64,000 bases of DNA from Streptomyces sp. NRRL F-5122 (GCF_001507435.1 NZ_LMWH01000281.1:8265-72264), one strand, 5' to 3'; counted from the first letter of the stretch, positions 8,950 to 17,893 are shown. The notes: a model not told the origin generated them from the sequence alone. Numbers and translations: made by a program.

Positions 8950-8990
8950 CTTGGTGGGTTAGTGGCTAATCGTCTACGGTCCTCACCAAG
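8950..8990. promoter_or_regulatory. Nested inverted repeats between the CGNR and VOC genes
   Basis: An outer pair CTTGGTG (8950-8956) and CACCAAG (8984-8990) encloses an inner dyad TTAGTGGCTAA (8959-8969). TTAG-N3-CTAA resembles MarR/HxlR-type half-sites. Its position in the 324-base divergent gap makes it a candidate operator for either gene. Nothing else is evident in 8827-9150. Confidence 0.35.
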
Positions 8991-9150
8991 AAGAGGGGCT
9001 GAGCCGCTCCTGGAGGTACGGCTCGAAGCCTTCGGTGATCCGGCCGGTACCCGGCGTGCGCGCACGGTACGGCTCCGCCGCCCTCGTCCCCCTGAGCCGG
9101 TGACCCGCCCGTATGCGGCGCGCCACCGTCAACCAAGAAAAGGACTCTCC

Positions 9151-9624
9151 ATGTACATGAAGCTGGAACTGGCCGTGCTGCCCGTGTCCGATGTCGATCG
9201 GGCCAAGGCGTTCTACGAGGCGGCGGGATTCCGCCTGGATCTGGACAAGGCCGTTCATACGGAGTGGCGCGCGGTGCACCTCACCCCGCCGGGCTCGGAG
9301 TGCTCGGTGATGTTCGGTACGGGGCTGACGTCCGCCGAACCGGGCTCCGCCCAGGGCCTGTATCTGGCCGTCCTCGACATCGAGGAGGCCCGTGCGGAGC
9401 TGATCGCCCGTGGTATCGAGGTGAGCGAGGTCTTCCACGACGCCGGCGGGCTGCTGTTCCACGGCCACGAGGACGGGGAGATCACCCACCGGCGGGAGGG
9501 GCAGGGGCGGCTCGCCGGTCCGCACCCCGACCGCGCCTCCTATGGCTCATTCGCCACCTTCAGCGACCCGGACGGCAACGGCTGGGTGCTCCAGGAGATC
9601 AAGCAGCGCTTCCCCGGGCGCTGA
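9151..9624 (+). CDS. VOC (glyoxalase/bleomycin-resistance) family protein
   Basis: A 157-residue single-chain VOC protein. It starts KLELAVLPVSDVDRAKAFYE, the canonical first beta-alpha-beta motif. It continues with GFRLDLD, LYLAVLDIEEARAELIARGI and SDPDGNGWVLQEIKQR, the closing metal-site strand. Such proteins bind a divalent metal and a small electrophile or antibiotic. The ATG at 9151 is preceded by AAAAGGA with good spacing. The CGNR-type gene diverges upstream. Confidence 0.9.
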   Translation: MYMKLELAVLPVSDVDRAKAFYEAAGFRLDLDKAVHTEWRAVHLTPPGSECSVMFGTGLTSAEPGSAQGLYLAVLDIEEARAELIARGIEVSEVFHDAGGLLFHGHEDGEITHRREGQGRLAGPHPDRASYGSFATFSDPDGNGWVLQEIKQRFPGR

Positions 9625-9680
9625 CACCGGCTCCCTCCCGCAGGGCCCGTTTCGATCCGGCGGGTCCTGCACCCAAATAA

Positions 9681-9692
9681 GAGCATATGCTC
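9681..9692. promoter_or_regulatory. Palindrome GAGCATATGCTC, candidate TetR/MarR operator
   Basis: A perfect 12-base dyad flanked by A/T runs lies 23 bases upstream of the GTG start of the truncated Tat-exported gene. It looks like the promoter operator of that gene. No TetR or MarR gene remains next to it. Confidence 0.45.
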
Positions 9693-9714
9693 GTTTTCTG
9701 TGAAAGGAATTCCC

Positions 9715-9912
9715 GTGAACATGCCCCCCGCGGAGCCGTCCGGGCAGGACAACCCCGGCCCGGAGCCGGTGTCGCACCGTGCCGGCGCGGACTGTCCAGG
9801 CGTGCCTTCGTCGGCGGTGCGGCCGCCTCCGCCGTCGCCGCTGCCGGTCTCTCGCCGGCCGGCGGCCTGCCGTCGGCCTGCCGTCGGCCTCCGCCACCAC
9901 GGCGCCTTGACG
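9715..9912 (+). pseudogene. 5' stump of a Tat-exported protein gene
   Basis: A good ribosome site (AAAGGAA) precedes GTG at 9715, reading VNMPPAEPSGQDNPGPEPVS. After a frame change the sequence continues RGLSRRAFVGGAAASAVAAA, a textbook twin-arginine signal (SRRAF) with its hydrophobic region, then stops matching anything near 9912 where the Fic gene begins. The mature enzyme is gone. Tat signals like this precede cofactor-bearing exported oxidoreductases, but the identity cannot be recovered. Confidence 0.6.
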
Positions 9913-9941
9913 CGATGACTGCGTCATCATGTCATTGCTTC

Positions 9942-11078
9942 ATGCTGTACCCCACACCCGCCCTCACTGACAGCGACAAACGAGTCCTCCAAGGCATTGA
10001 GCGGATGCGCACCTTGCTGCGCCACCAGGTCCGCTCTGAAGCCAAGTGGACCCCGGGCCTGCGGAAGTTCCTCACTGCGGATGCTGTGGCAGCTTCCAAC
10101 TCCATCGAAGGATTCAAGGTCGCCACCGTCGATGTGGAAGACCTGATGGACGGTGAGCGGGACGTCGAGGTCTCCGACGAGAATCGAGAGGAGACCCTCG
10201 CCTACCAGCGCATGGTGACCTACATCCAAACGCTCCACGACGCCGCGGACTTCACGTACAGCACGAGCTTTTTCAACGCCCTGCACTGGATGCTTCAAGG
10301 CCACCGTCACCACCCGCGCAAACCCGCCGGACAATGGCGCCGCAGCCCCGTCTACGTCACCGACGCCCGCGACCCAAGTATTGCCGCCTACACCGCACCT
10401 GATGCCGAGGCAGTCCCCTCACTTATGCAGGAGTTGGTCGACTGGCTCAACGCCGGCGACACCACCCACACCTTGGTCCGGGCAGCCATGGCACACCTCC
10501 ATTTGGTCTCCATCCACCCATGGGCCGACGGCAACGGCCGGATGTCTCGCTCGCTTCAAACGCTGATAATCGCCCGGGAAGGAGTCCTGGCTCCCGAGTT
10601 CTCCTCCATCGAGGCCTGGCTGGGGCGGCCGGGCAACACCTGGGAGTACTACCGGGAACTCGCCAGCCGCGGCGCCCACTACCTGCCCGACCAGGACGTG
10701 TCCAGCTGGCTCCGCTTCAATCTCACCGCTTACCACCAGCAGGCTCAAACCGTGCAAGGCCGCCTGACCCGAGCAGGCAACGTCTGGGGAGCTCTGACCG
10801 ACTTCACCCAACAAACAGGCCTCGACGAACGCATCGTCGCCGCCCTCCACGACGTTGCCATGGCCGGACGAGTACGCCGCTCCCGTTACGAACACGCCGA
10901 AGGCCTCAGCCTCCAGCAGGCCCAACGCGATCTGCGTGACCTCGTCGCCTCCGAAGTGCTCAGACCCGTCGGGCGCACCCGCGCCCGCTACTACACCGCC
11001 GGAGCCCGCTTTCCCCAGCAAGCACTGGACATCGCCCGCACCCCTATGGCCCTCATCGACCCCTACACAGCTGCCTGA
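9942..11078 (+). CDS. Fic family protein (probable AMP-transferase)
   Basis: A 378-residue Fic protein. The catalytic loop HPWADGNGRMSR lies at about residues 192-203 and has all key residues (His, Asp, Gly-Asn-Gly, Arg). The SNSIEG motif at about 52-57 matches the inhibitory S/T-x-x-x-E-G/N helix in the N-terminal region, so it is a class II, self-inhibited Fic. The C-terminal 100 residues look like a winged helix (LSLQQAQRDLRDLVASEVLR). Fic enzymes usually transfer AMP from ATP onto hydroxyls of target proteins. The family N-terminus is near the ATG at 9942; ATG 9915 is an alternative. The gene sits directly after a truncated Tat-type gene. Confidence 0.88.
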   Translation: MLYPTPALTDSDKRVLQGIERMRTLLRHQVRSEAKWTPGLRKFLTADAVAASNSIEGFKVATVDVEDLMDGERDVEVSDENREETLAYQRMVTYIQTLHDAADFTYSTSFFNALHWMLQGHRHHPRKPAGQWRRSPVYVTDARDPSIAAYTAPDAEAVPSLMQELVDWLNAGDTTHTLVRAAMAHLHLVSIHPWADGNGRMSRSLQTLIIAREGVLAPEFSSIEAWLGRPGNTWEYYRELASRGAHYLPDQDVSSWLRFNLTAYHQQAQTVQGRLTRAGNVWGALTDFTQQTGLDERIVAALHDVAMAGRVRRSRYEHAEGLSLQQAQRDLRDLVASEVLRPVGRTRARYYTAGARFPQQALDIARTPMALIDPYTAA

Positions 11079-11329
11079 CAGACGCTGCGCGAGACCTGCC
11101 TTGAGATCTCGACGAACCGGCCAGCGCTTCGTCGAGGCCACCCCCGACCCCACGTCTACACCAACGGATCGACGGCGCGGACGCGCAGCCGTACATCACA
11201 CCTGCCGACCGCACATCCCGCAGCGCCGTACCGGCAAGACCGGGCGGCGCTGCCGCTGGATCCTGGGGGATCCGTCGCGGAGACCAGGAGCGGGAGTCCG
11301 GCCCGGGCAGTGCAGAGGTATCCCCTTCG

Positions 11330-12187
11330 CTACCCTCGCCTGTACTCCGGGGTCAGGTCCTGGGTGCCGATCACCGAGAGCAGCTCGAACTGCTCCACCG
11401 CCGGGGTGCCGACTGCGGGGGTGAACCACAGCAGCCGCTGACGGCCGTCCTCGCTGAACAACGACAGGCAGTTGACCTCGATCGTTCCCAGAGTCGGATG
11501 GACGATCCGCTTCCGGTCGTTGCGCCGCACGGCGACGTCGTGCTCGGCCCACAGTTCGGCGAACTCCGCCGAAGCCTCGATCAGGTCGTCCACCAGATGG
11601 CGCGCCTCCTCGTCCTGGCTGCCGCGGCGGGCCACCGCGGCCCGCAGGTCGGCCGTGAAGGCGTGCGCATGGTATTCGTGATCCGCCTCCGGGTAGAGCT
11701 GCCGCCTGTCTGGTTCGGTGAACCACCGGTAGACCAGGCTCGCCCGCCGCCCCGTATAGGCCGACTCGTCGCCCACCAGCGCACGTGCCAGCGAGTTCTG
11801 GACCAGGGCGACGTGCAGATCGGTGACGACCATGGCCGGTGTGTGCGGCATCCGGCTCATCAGGTCCAGCATGCCCGGGTGCACGTGCGATGCGGCGCTT
11901 CCCGCAGGCGGCACAGGCCGGCCGGCCAGGTGGTACAGATGGTTGCGCTCGTCGAGATCGAGCCGCAGCGCGCGGGCGAACGCGGCCAGCATCTGCTCCG
12001 ACGGCTGCGCCCCGGACCCCTGCTCCAACTCGGTGTAGTACTCCACCGACGCCCCGGCCAGATGAGCGACCTCATCACGTCGCAGCCCCGGAACACGGCG
12101 CCGGGGACCGCCCGGCAGGCCCACATCGGAAGGCCGGATCCGGTCGCGGCGCGACTTGAGGAACGCGCCGAGCTCGTGAAGGTCCAT
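11330..12187 (-). CDS. XRE/MmyB-type helix-turn-helix transcriptional regulator
   Basis: A 285-residue regulator. The N-terminal XRE helix-turn-helix (about 5-75) contains the family signature PGLRRDEVAHLAGASVEYYT. The C-terminal MmyB ligand-binding domain (about 100-280) has SLVYRWFTEPDRR and the closing ELLSVIGTQDLTPE. In actinobacteria such proteins typically repress a divergent redox-enzyme operon. Here a tautomerase and an SDR gene diverge from it, and a perfect dyad sits in the shared promoter region. Confidence 0.93.
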   Translation of the reverse strand: MDLHELGAFLKSRRDRIRPSDVGLPGGPRRRVPGLRRDEVAHLAGASVEYYTELEQGSGAQPSEQMLAAFARALRLDLDERNHLYHLAGRPVPPAGSAASHVHPGMLDLMSRMPHTPAMVVTDLHVALVQNSLARALVGDESAYTGRRASLVYRWFTEPDRRQLYPEADHEYHAHAFTADLRAAVARRGSQDEEARHLVDDLIEASAEFAELWAEHDVAVRRNDRKRIVHPTLGTIEVNCLSLFSEDGRQRLLWFTPAVGTPAVEQFELLSVIGTQDLTPEYRRG

Positions 12188-12215
12188 GCCACCAGTCTCG
12201 CTGCTGCCGCACCCG

Positions 12216-12244
12216 TTACCCAGGGGGTGGCAACCCCTGGGTAA
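12216..12244. promoter_or_regulatory. Probable operator of the MmyB-type regulator
   Basis: Perfect 11-base arms TTACCCAGGGG and CCCCTGGGTAA flank a seven-base centre. The dyad begins 29 bases upstream of the regulator start and lies 93 bases before the tautomerase start, so one bound repressor could control both directions. Confidence 0.6.
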
Positions 12245-12336
12245 GCGCCATCTGCCTTTTCGGGCGTTCGCGACCGACAGTGATGGCGGCAGCCCACGGC
12301 GCTGCCGCCATCACACAAGCCCCCTAGGAGCCGGAT

Positions 12337-12555
12337 ATGCCCTTCGCGAACTTCAAGGTCCCTGCCGGATCCCTCACAGCCGAGCAGACCAAGACCCTCA
12401 TCGCCCGCACCACGGACCTGTACGCCGAGATCTACGGGGAGGCGGCACGCCCCACCACCCTCGTCCTCGTCGAGGAGGTTCCCGACGGCGGCTGGGGGAT
12501 CGCAGGCACCGCCCTGACCCTGTCGATGATCCAGAGCAGGCACGACCAGGGCTGA
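12337..12555 (+). CDS. 4-oxalocrotonate tautomerase family protein
   Basis: A 72-residue member of the tautomerase superfamily, the usual length for small subunits. Pro follows the initiator Met (MPFANFKVPAGSL) and would be the catalytic N-terminal proline after Met removal. TKTLIARTTDLYAEIYGE and TLVLVEEVPDGGWGIAG are the helix and hairpin of the fold. These enzymes work as oligomers on enol/keto substrates. It lies 54 bases before the SDR gene in the same direction, so the two probably form one transcript controlled by the MmyB-type regulator. Confidence 0.88.
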   Translation: MPFANFKVPAGSLTAEQTKTLIARTTDLYAEIYGEAARPTTLVLVEEVPDGGWGIAGTALTLSMIQSRHDQG

Positions 12556-12609
12556 ACCTCCCACCCGCCCTCACTGACTACTGATCATTCAACGAATCGA
12601 GTTTTCGTC

Positions 12610-13416
12610 ATGGCTTCCACCCAACCGGCCACGGACCGCCCCGCCAAGATCGCTCTTGTCACGGGAGGCAACCGCGGCCTCGGACGTTCCGTCGTCGAGT
12701 CGCTCGCCGCCGCAGGCACCGACATCGTGTTCACCTTCCGCTCCCACGAGGAGGAAGCCAAGGAGGTCGCCGACGCCGTCGCCGCACTGGGCCGCATCGC
12801 GGTACCACTGCACCTGGACACCACGCAGCCCCAGACCTTCGCCGCGTTCACCGACCGGCTCCGGCAGGCCCTGGAGACGAACTGGGGCCGCGACAGCCTG
12901 GACATCCTGGTCAACAATGCAGGCTTCTCCGGGAGCACCGTCCTCGGCGCCACGGACGAGAAGACGATCGACGAACTGTTCGCCGTCCACGTCAAGGGCG
13001 TCTACCTGCTCACCCAGGCCGTCGCCGCCGCCGAGGAGGGCGCCGAGCCCCTGCTCGCGGACGGCGGGCGCATCATCAATCTCTCCTCCGGCCTGGCCCG
13101 GTTCGTCACCGCCCCCTACGCCGTCTACGCGGCGATGAAGGGCGCGGTGGAGGTCCTCACCCGCTACTGGGCGGTGGAGCTCGGGTCCCGCGGTATTTCG
13201 GTGAACACCATCGCCCCGGGACCCGTGGCGACCGACTTCGCCGACGGCTACCTGCGCGCCAGCCAGGACGTGCAGAAGGCCATGAGCGGCATGACGGCCC
13301 TGGGACGCATAGCCCACGCCGACGACATCGGCCCCGCCATCGCCGCCCTGACAAGCGAGGGAACCCACTGGATCACGGGCCAGCGGATCGAGGCCAGCGG
13401 AGGCTTCCGGATGTAG
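12610..13416 (+). CDS. Short-chain dehydrogenase/reductase (SDR)
   Basis: A 268-residue classical SDR. The coenzyme motif TGGNRGLG is at about 18-25, VNNAG at 101-105, catalytic Ser near 159-160, and Tyr173 with Lys177 in the AVYAAMKGAV motif. APGPVATDF follows, as expected. The TGGNRGLG loop and an Arg after the second strand (FRSHEE) suggest NADP(H). It should reduce or oxidise a carbonyl or alcohol; the substrate is unknown. It is the second gene of the probable tautomerase-SDR operon. Confidence 0.92.
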   Translation: MASTQPATDRPAKIALVTGGNRGLGRSVVESLAAAGTDIVFTFRSHEEEAKEVADAVAALGRIAVPLHLDTTQPQTFAAFTDRLRQALETNWGRDSLDILVNNAGFSGSTVLGATDEKTIDELFAVHVKGVYLLTQAVAAAEEGAEPLLADGGRIINLSSGLARFVTAPYAVYAAMKGAVEVLTRYWAVELGSRGISVNTIAPGPVATDFADGYLRASQDVQKAMSGMTALGRIAHADDIGPAIAALTSEGTHWITGQRIEASGGFRM

Positions 13417-14040
13417 CCGGACACTGTTCCCGGCACAGGGCCCGGCCGGAGCGCCTTGCTTGGGCGGCGGGAAGCGGGCGCGGAGGGTCAGGGCCAGTGG
13501 CGTGACGGATCATGCCGGCCTGCGGCAGCGTCGGCCCGCCCCACGGGCTCCACCCCGGCCGGTGCAGGCCGCCCCGCACCACCTCGGCCGGAGCAGGACC
13601 CGCCCGCCGTGCCGAGGAAGTTCTGCGGCGGGGCGGGAACATGCGCCGGGTGCCGGTGGTTATGGAAGGCGTGGTGGTGAAGGGGACAGTGTCCCCGGGC
13701 CTCACCTATTGCCCATGAGGACGATCGTTCGGCTGAAGCCTCATGGAGCCTTTCGCCGCGTAGGCGACCTCGTCACTGCCGGTGCGAGACCGACCTGCTT
13801 GCCTGGGCGTGGACGCTCACGGTCATTTTCGACCTCGACGAGATGTCGGGCCCACGGCCGGAACCTCACGATCTGCCGCTCCTGCTGGGGCTGTTGCCAA
13901 AGAAGCCAGGCCGATAGCCAGCAGGGGAGGGCGCCACCTGCATCCAGCGAAAGAACCGTCTCTATCGGGGTGGCCGCACCCGAGTGCGGGGCGCGGCCTT
14001 GCGCGTTCCGATGTCTCAAGCGGCGCGCGTCACGTCTCGA
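13417..14040. other. 624-base stretch without a recognisable gene
   Basis: Open frames on the plus strand (13460-14113) are arginine- and serine-rich shadows with no family match. No terminator or dyad stands out. Confidence 0.4.
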
Positions 14041-14623
14041 TCAGCGGACGAGGCGGATCAGGTCGATGTCGATACGGAAGGGCACCGCCGCCGTCTTCAT
14101 GCGATCCCGGTGAATGCCAGTGGCGACATAGGCGCGGGTGGTTTCGTCCAGCTCGTATGTGTGGATTACAGGGAGGCCGCCTTCCTCCTCGATACGCCAA
14201 TAGTGGGGAATGCCCGCCTGTGCGTACGTGAACGGCTTCAGCGACCTGTCCCGGTCGGCCGATTCGTCTGAGACCACTTCGATGGCGAGGGCTACCTCGT
14301 CGGGGAGATAGCACGTACGGTCCGGGTCGTAGGGAACCGTGACAGCCAGGACGTCAGGCTCGGGCCGTGTCTTCGTATTCAACTTGACCGTCATGTCCCG
14401 GTCGATCTCGAATCCCTCGGGGGCCTGATCGTCCAACACGGTCGTAAGCCGGGTGACGACGCGGGCGTGCCAGGAACGCTGCGGCGACACCATGAAGCAG
14501 CGCTCCATCGATCAGCTCGGTGTGCCGGGGGAGACCGGGTGCGTTGTCGAGGTCATCGGCTTCCCACCCACTCGGCCGAGGAGGCAGCATCCAGGGCGGG
14601 AGCGCGTCCCAAGCGGTAGTCAT
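14041..14623 (-). pseudogene. Uma2 family endonuclease, single frameshift
   Basis: A strong GGAGGA ribosome site precedes ATG at 14623. The first frame reads TTAWDALPPWMLPPRPSGWE up to HTELIDGALL. One indel near 14490 moves the gene into the frame that continues MVSPQRSWHARVVTRLTTVL, RPEPDVLAVTVPYDPDRT, EVALAIEVVSDESADRDR and HYWRIEEEGGLPVIHTYELD to the natural stop. The second half holds the PD-(D/E)XK-type residues (RPEPD, IEVVS). Uma2 proteins are abundant in streptomycetes; their role is unclear. With only one lesion this could be an assembly error. Confidence 0.8.
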
Positions 14624-14947
14624 CGTCTCCTCCAGGTGCCCTGGCCAGCTTATCCGCCGGCGTCGCATGGCCAGCGGACGGCGGCGATGGAGGCTGAGAG
14701 CGAGACACCGCGAGGCCATCGACTGGACCGGGAGGGATGGGAATCGGAGGCGTCTGCGCCGCACTGTGGACCACCCCGCATCTGCGGAGAACACTCAGCC
14801 GAGGCGCACCTGACAGGTCCTCAAGCACTCTGCGGGACAAGGCAGTTAAAGGTGCTCCCGCGGGAGCACCCCACGGGGTGTGCCGCGGGCAGCCGATCCG
14901 GCCCGATGTGCCGACCGGGAGCGGAAGAGTACAGCCGCCGTGACTCG
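14624..14947. other. 324-base gap between the Uma2 and AraC genes
   Basis: Nothing with coding character or a known site. Short GC-rich dyads near 14850-14885 (GCTCCCGCGGGAGC) could form a hairpin at the 3' side of the AraC gene. Confidence 0.3.
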
Positions 14948-15886
14948 TCATCCGGCTTTCGTCGTTCCCGGTGCCTGGGTCCTCTCGCGCCGGAAGCGGG
15001 CGGGTGTCGTGCCCAGATGGGCCCGGAAGGCGCGTGAGAACGCGGACTCGGAGGAGTAGCCGACCTGGCCGGCGACGCTCGCCACGGTCGCGTCGGTGGT
15101 GGTGAGCAGTTCCGCTGCCGCCATCAGCCGCGCCCGGGCGAGGAAGGCGCCCACGGTCGTCCCGGTGTCCCGGCTGAAGTGGCGCAGGAAGGTGGCGCGG
15201 GACATGGCGGCCGCGCGGCTGAGCCGTTCGATCGTCCAGTCGGCCCCCGGCTCGTTCAGCATGCCCTCGACGGCCGACGCGATCCGGCCGTCGGCCGCCG
15301 CGGTCCACAGGGTGGCCCCCGTGGCCTCGCCCCGCGCGGTCCGCAGCACCATCGCCAGCAGCACGGTGCACAGGGCGGAGAGGATCGCCGCGGTGCCCTC
15401 GCCCTCGCGTAGCGCCTCACCGCGCATCAGGGCGCTGAGCATCCGCAGCACCTCGTCGCTCTCGGCCGACTGCCCGAAGGAGACGTGCACCGGGTCGGGC
15501 AGGCTCGCGAACAGCAGCGAGCCCGCACCGGCGTCGAAGGTGTAGTGCCCGCAGAAGAGGTCGATGACGGGCTCTTCGCCGTGCTCGCTGCGCGTGGTCA
15601 CGAACGCCTCGCCGGCCGTCTCCGCCGTCCCCGTCGGGCCGGCTTCGCCGGCGGTGATCACCCGGTGCGGGGCGCCGCTCGGGATCATCACCACGTCCCC
15701 GGGGCGCAGGTCGAGCAGGACCGTGCCCACCTGCAGCCGGCATGCGCCGTCCAGCAGCACATGGAACGGCGCCTCCAGCTCGCCGTAGGCAGGCACGTTC
15801 ATCCTGGTGCCGGCCCCGAGCAGGCAGCGCTTGTCGAGGGCGGCCCCCAGGCGGGCCATGCGCAGCAGCCGGCTGACTGAGTCCAC
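14948..15886 (-). CDS. AraC family regulator, RclR-like (reactive chlorine sensor)
   Basis: A 312-residue protein with an N-terminal cupin (about 25-190) and a C-terminal AraC double helix-turn-helix (about 210-300; WTIERLSRAAAMSRATFLRH, VASVAGQVGYSSESAFSRAF). The start MDSVSRLLRM and DKRCLLGAG match E. coli RclR (MDALSRLL, DKNCVLGS) from memory, placing Cys at residue 21, the position of RclR's redox-sensing Cys21. A second Cys at 112 (DLFCGHY) lies where RclR has its CIVCGTL cysteine. It diverges from an RclA-like flavoenzyme with 74 bases between, as a local activator should. Homology to RclR is sequence-based; HOCl sensing is inference. Confidence 0.85.
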   Translation of the reverse strand: MDSVSRLLRMARLGAALDKRCLLGAGTRMNVPAYGELEAPFHVLLDGACRLQVGTVLLDLRPGDVVMIPSGAPHRVITAGEAGPTGTAETAGEAFVTTRSEHGEEPVIDLFCGHYTFDAGAGSLLFASLPDPVHVSFGQSAESDEVLRMLSALMRGEALREGEGTAAILSALCTVLLAMVLRTARGEATGATLWTAAADGRIASAVEGMLNEPGADWTIERLSRAAAMSRATFLRHFSRDTGTTVGAFLARARLMAAAELLTTTDATVASVAGQVGYSSESAFSRAFRAHLGTTPARFRRERTQAPGTTKAG

Positions 15887-15960
15887 GGTGAGACTTTCGG
15901 GCAGGAAAGCGAGACGGTCGAGTCTATTTGTACCAGCGCAGGGCGTCGCAGACTCGAGGC

Positions 15961-17346
15961 ATGGAGATCACCACAGCGCTCACCGCGGATATTCTGGTCA
16001 TCGGCTTCGGCAAGGGCGGCAAGACCGCCGCCCGTGTACTCGCCGACGCCGGCCGCCGAGTGGTCCTGATCGAGCAGTCCGCGAACATGTACGGCGGGAC
16101 CTGCCCGAACGTCGGCTGTGTACCGACCAAGATGCTCGTCCACTACGCCACCACCAAGCGCCTGCAGGACGACGCGCAGCAGTTCTTCGCCCAGTCGGTC
16201 GCCGGCGTCCGCGCGCTGACCAGCGCCTTCCGCGCCGGCAACTTCGAGGCGCTGAACGGCAAGGACACCGCGACGGTCATCACCGGCACGGCCCGGTTCC
16301 TCGACCCGCACACCGTCGCGGTGGGGGAGGGACGGGACCTCATCACCGTCACCGCCCCCACGATCCTGGTCAACACCGGGTCCGAGCCGGTCATCCCCCC
16401 GATCCCCGGCCTCGCGGACAGCTCCCACCTGGTCTCCAGCACGGAACTCACCCAGACGCAGAACCTGCCCGAGCGTCTCGTCGTCCTGGGCGGCGGCTAC
16501 CTCGGCCTGGAGTTCGCGGGCATCTACCGGCACTTCGGCACCGAGGTCACCGTCCTCGAAGCAGCCGACCGGCTCCTTCCCCGGGAGGACGAGGACATCG
16601 CCGAGGCCGTCCAGGAGATCCTCACCGGCGACGGCATCCGCATCATCACCGGCGCCAAGGTCACCGAGGTCCGCGACAACGGCGCCGTCTCCACGGCCGT
16701 GTACGACAAGGACGGCCGGACCCACACCGTCGAGGCATCCGCGCTGCTGCCCGCCACCGGGCGCCGCCCCGTCACGGACGGCCTCCATCTGGATGCCGCC
16801 GGCGTCCACACCGCGCCGAACGGCGCCATCGTGGTGGACGAGTACCTGCGCAGCAGCCAACCGCACATCTACGCACTCGGCGACGTCAACGGCGGCGAGC
16901 AGTTCACCTACATCTCCCTGGACGACGCCCGCATCGTCCTGGACCAGCTCCTGGGCGAGGGAAAGCGCATCACCGGCGACCGCAGGGCGGTGCCCCACAC
17001 CCTGTTCATCACCCCGCCGCTCGCCACCGTCGGACTGACCGAGAGCCAGGCACGGGCACAAGGGCTGAACATCACCGTCGCGCGGGAGAAGGTCGCCGAC
17101 ATCGTGGCCATGCCCCGCGCCTACACGGTCGAGGAGACCCGCGGCGTCATGAAGTTCATCGTGGACTCGGACACCGACCTGATCCTCGGAGCCGCCCTGC
17201 TCAGCATCGACGCGCAGGAGATCATCAACACCGTCGCGCTGGCCATGCGGCACCACATCACCGCAACCCAGCTCCGCGACTCGATCTACACCCACCCGAG
17301 CTCGACCGAAGCCCTCAACGAGGTCTTCGACAAAGTCCTGCCCTGA
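15961..17346 (+). CDS. rclA: RclA-like pyridine nucleotide-disulfide oxidoreductase
   Basis: A 461-residue class I flavin disulfide reductase. The FAD motif GFGKGGKT is at 15-22, the redox-active pair Cys48/Cys53 sits in GGTCPNVGCVPTK, and a second Rossmann motif is LGGGYLGLEFAG. The GDVNGGEQFTYISLDDARIV segment and C-terminal THPSSTEALNEVF resemble E. coli RclA (GDVTGGLQFTYISLDD, THPSMSESLNDLF) rather than mercuric reductase; no mercury-binding C-terminal Cys pair is present. RclA is a flavin-dependent NAD(P)H oxidoreductase, reported to reduce Cu(II) and protect against hypochlorous acid. The RclR-like gene diverges from it. The start follows GAGG at 15955-15958 and gives the family N-terminus. 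Confidence 0.88.
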   Translation: MEITTALTADILVIGFGKGGKTAARVLADAGRRVVLIEQSANMYGGTCPNVGCVPTKMLVHYATTKRLQDDAQQFFAQSVAGVRALTSAFRAGNFEALNGKDTATVITGTARFLDPHTVAVGEGRDLITVTAPTILVNTGSEPVIPPIPGLADSSHLVSSTELTQTQNLPERLVVLGGGYLGLEFAGIYRHFGTEVTVLEAADRLLPREDEDIAEAVQEILTGDGIRIITGAKVTEVRDNGAVSTAVYDKDGRTHTVEASALLPATGRRPVTDGLHLDAAGVHTAPNGAIVVDEYLRSSQPHIYALGDVNGGEQFTYISLDDARIVLDQLLGEGKRITGDRRAVPHTLFITPPLATVGLTESQARAQGLNITVAREKVADIVAMPRAYTVEETRGVMKFIVDSDTDLILGAALLSIDAQEIINTVALAMRHHITATQLRDSIYTHPSSTEALNEVFDKVLP

Positions 17347-17893
17347 CCGGCCCGGCCGCGCACCCGGCGGGCATCCGCCCCGACACGGCACACGGTCAGA
17401 GGCACCTGCCGCGGGCCGGGCACGCCACATCGACGCAAGCCGGAGTGCGTGTGGCGCGGGTCGAGGCGGTGCGGTGCGCAGCGGCCGCCGCCACCGCGAC
17501 GACACCGCCTCGGTTCGCCGGATGGCGTCACACAGCGCGGCTTCCCACCCCCGGGAACCCGGCGCAAGCCGATCAAGGCTGCCTCAGTCCACGGACCGGG
17601 CGTATACCCGAAAAGCCTCCCATCGCATGCCGCACTGCCCCTCACACGGCGCCGACGCGACTGTCCCCCCGCCATGAGACACCGTGACCGCTCGACGAGG
17701 CAGGGACACCCCGTGCACACGTCGGGAAGAGATTCCAGCCGGCGACGGAGATGATGCAGAAGGAAGAAAAAGCCGTCGCCCCCTTCGCTGTGCGGCCGGG
17801 CCCGGCCGACGTCCGCCGTCGACGACGTGTGCGCCGACGGCACCGTCGAACGAGGTCGATCAGCCGGCCCGCCTTCCCCAGGAGAAAACGACC
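17347..17893. other. 547-base stretch without a recognisable gene
   Basis: No frame has a plausible start with family similarity. The last bases (17880-17886, AGGAGAA) are the ribosome site of the next gene. Confidence 0.4.

Noticed and set aside
15799..17505. A 568-codon minus-strand frame across the RclA-like gene.
   Set aside because: It overlaps the RclA-like gene entirely on the other strand and shows no recognisable protein.
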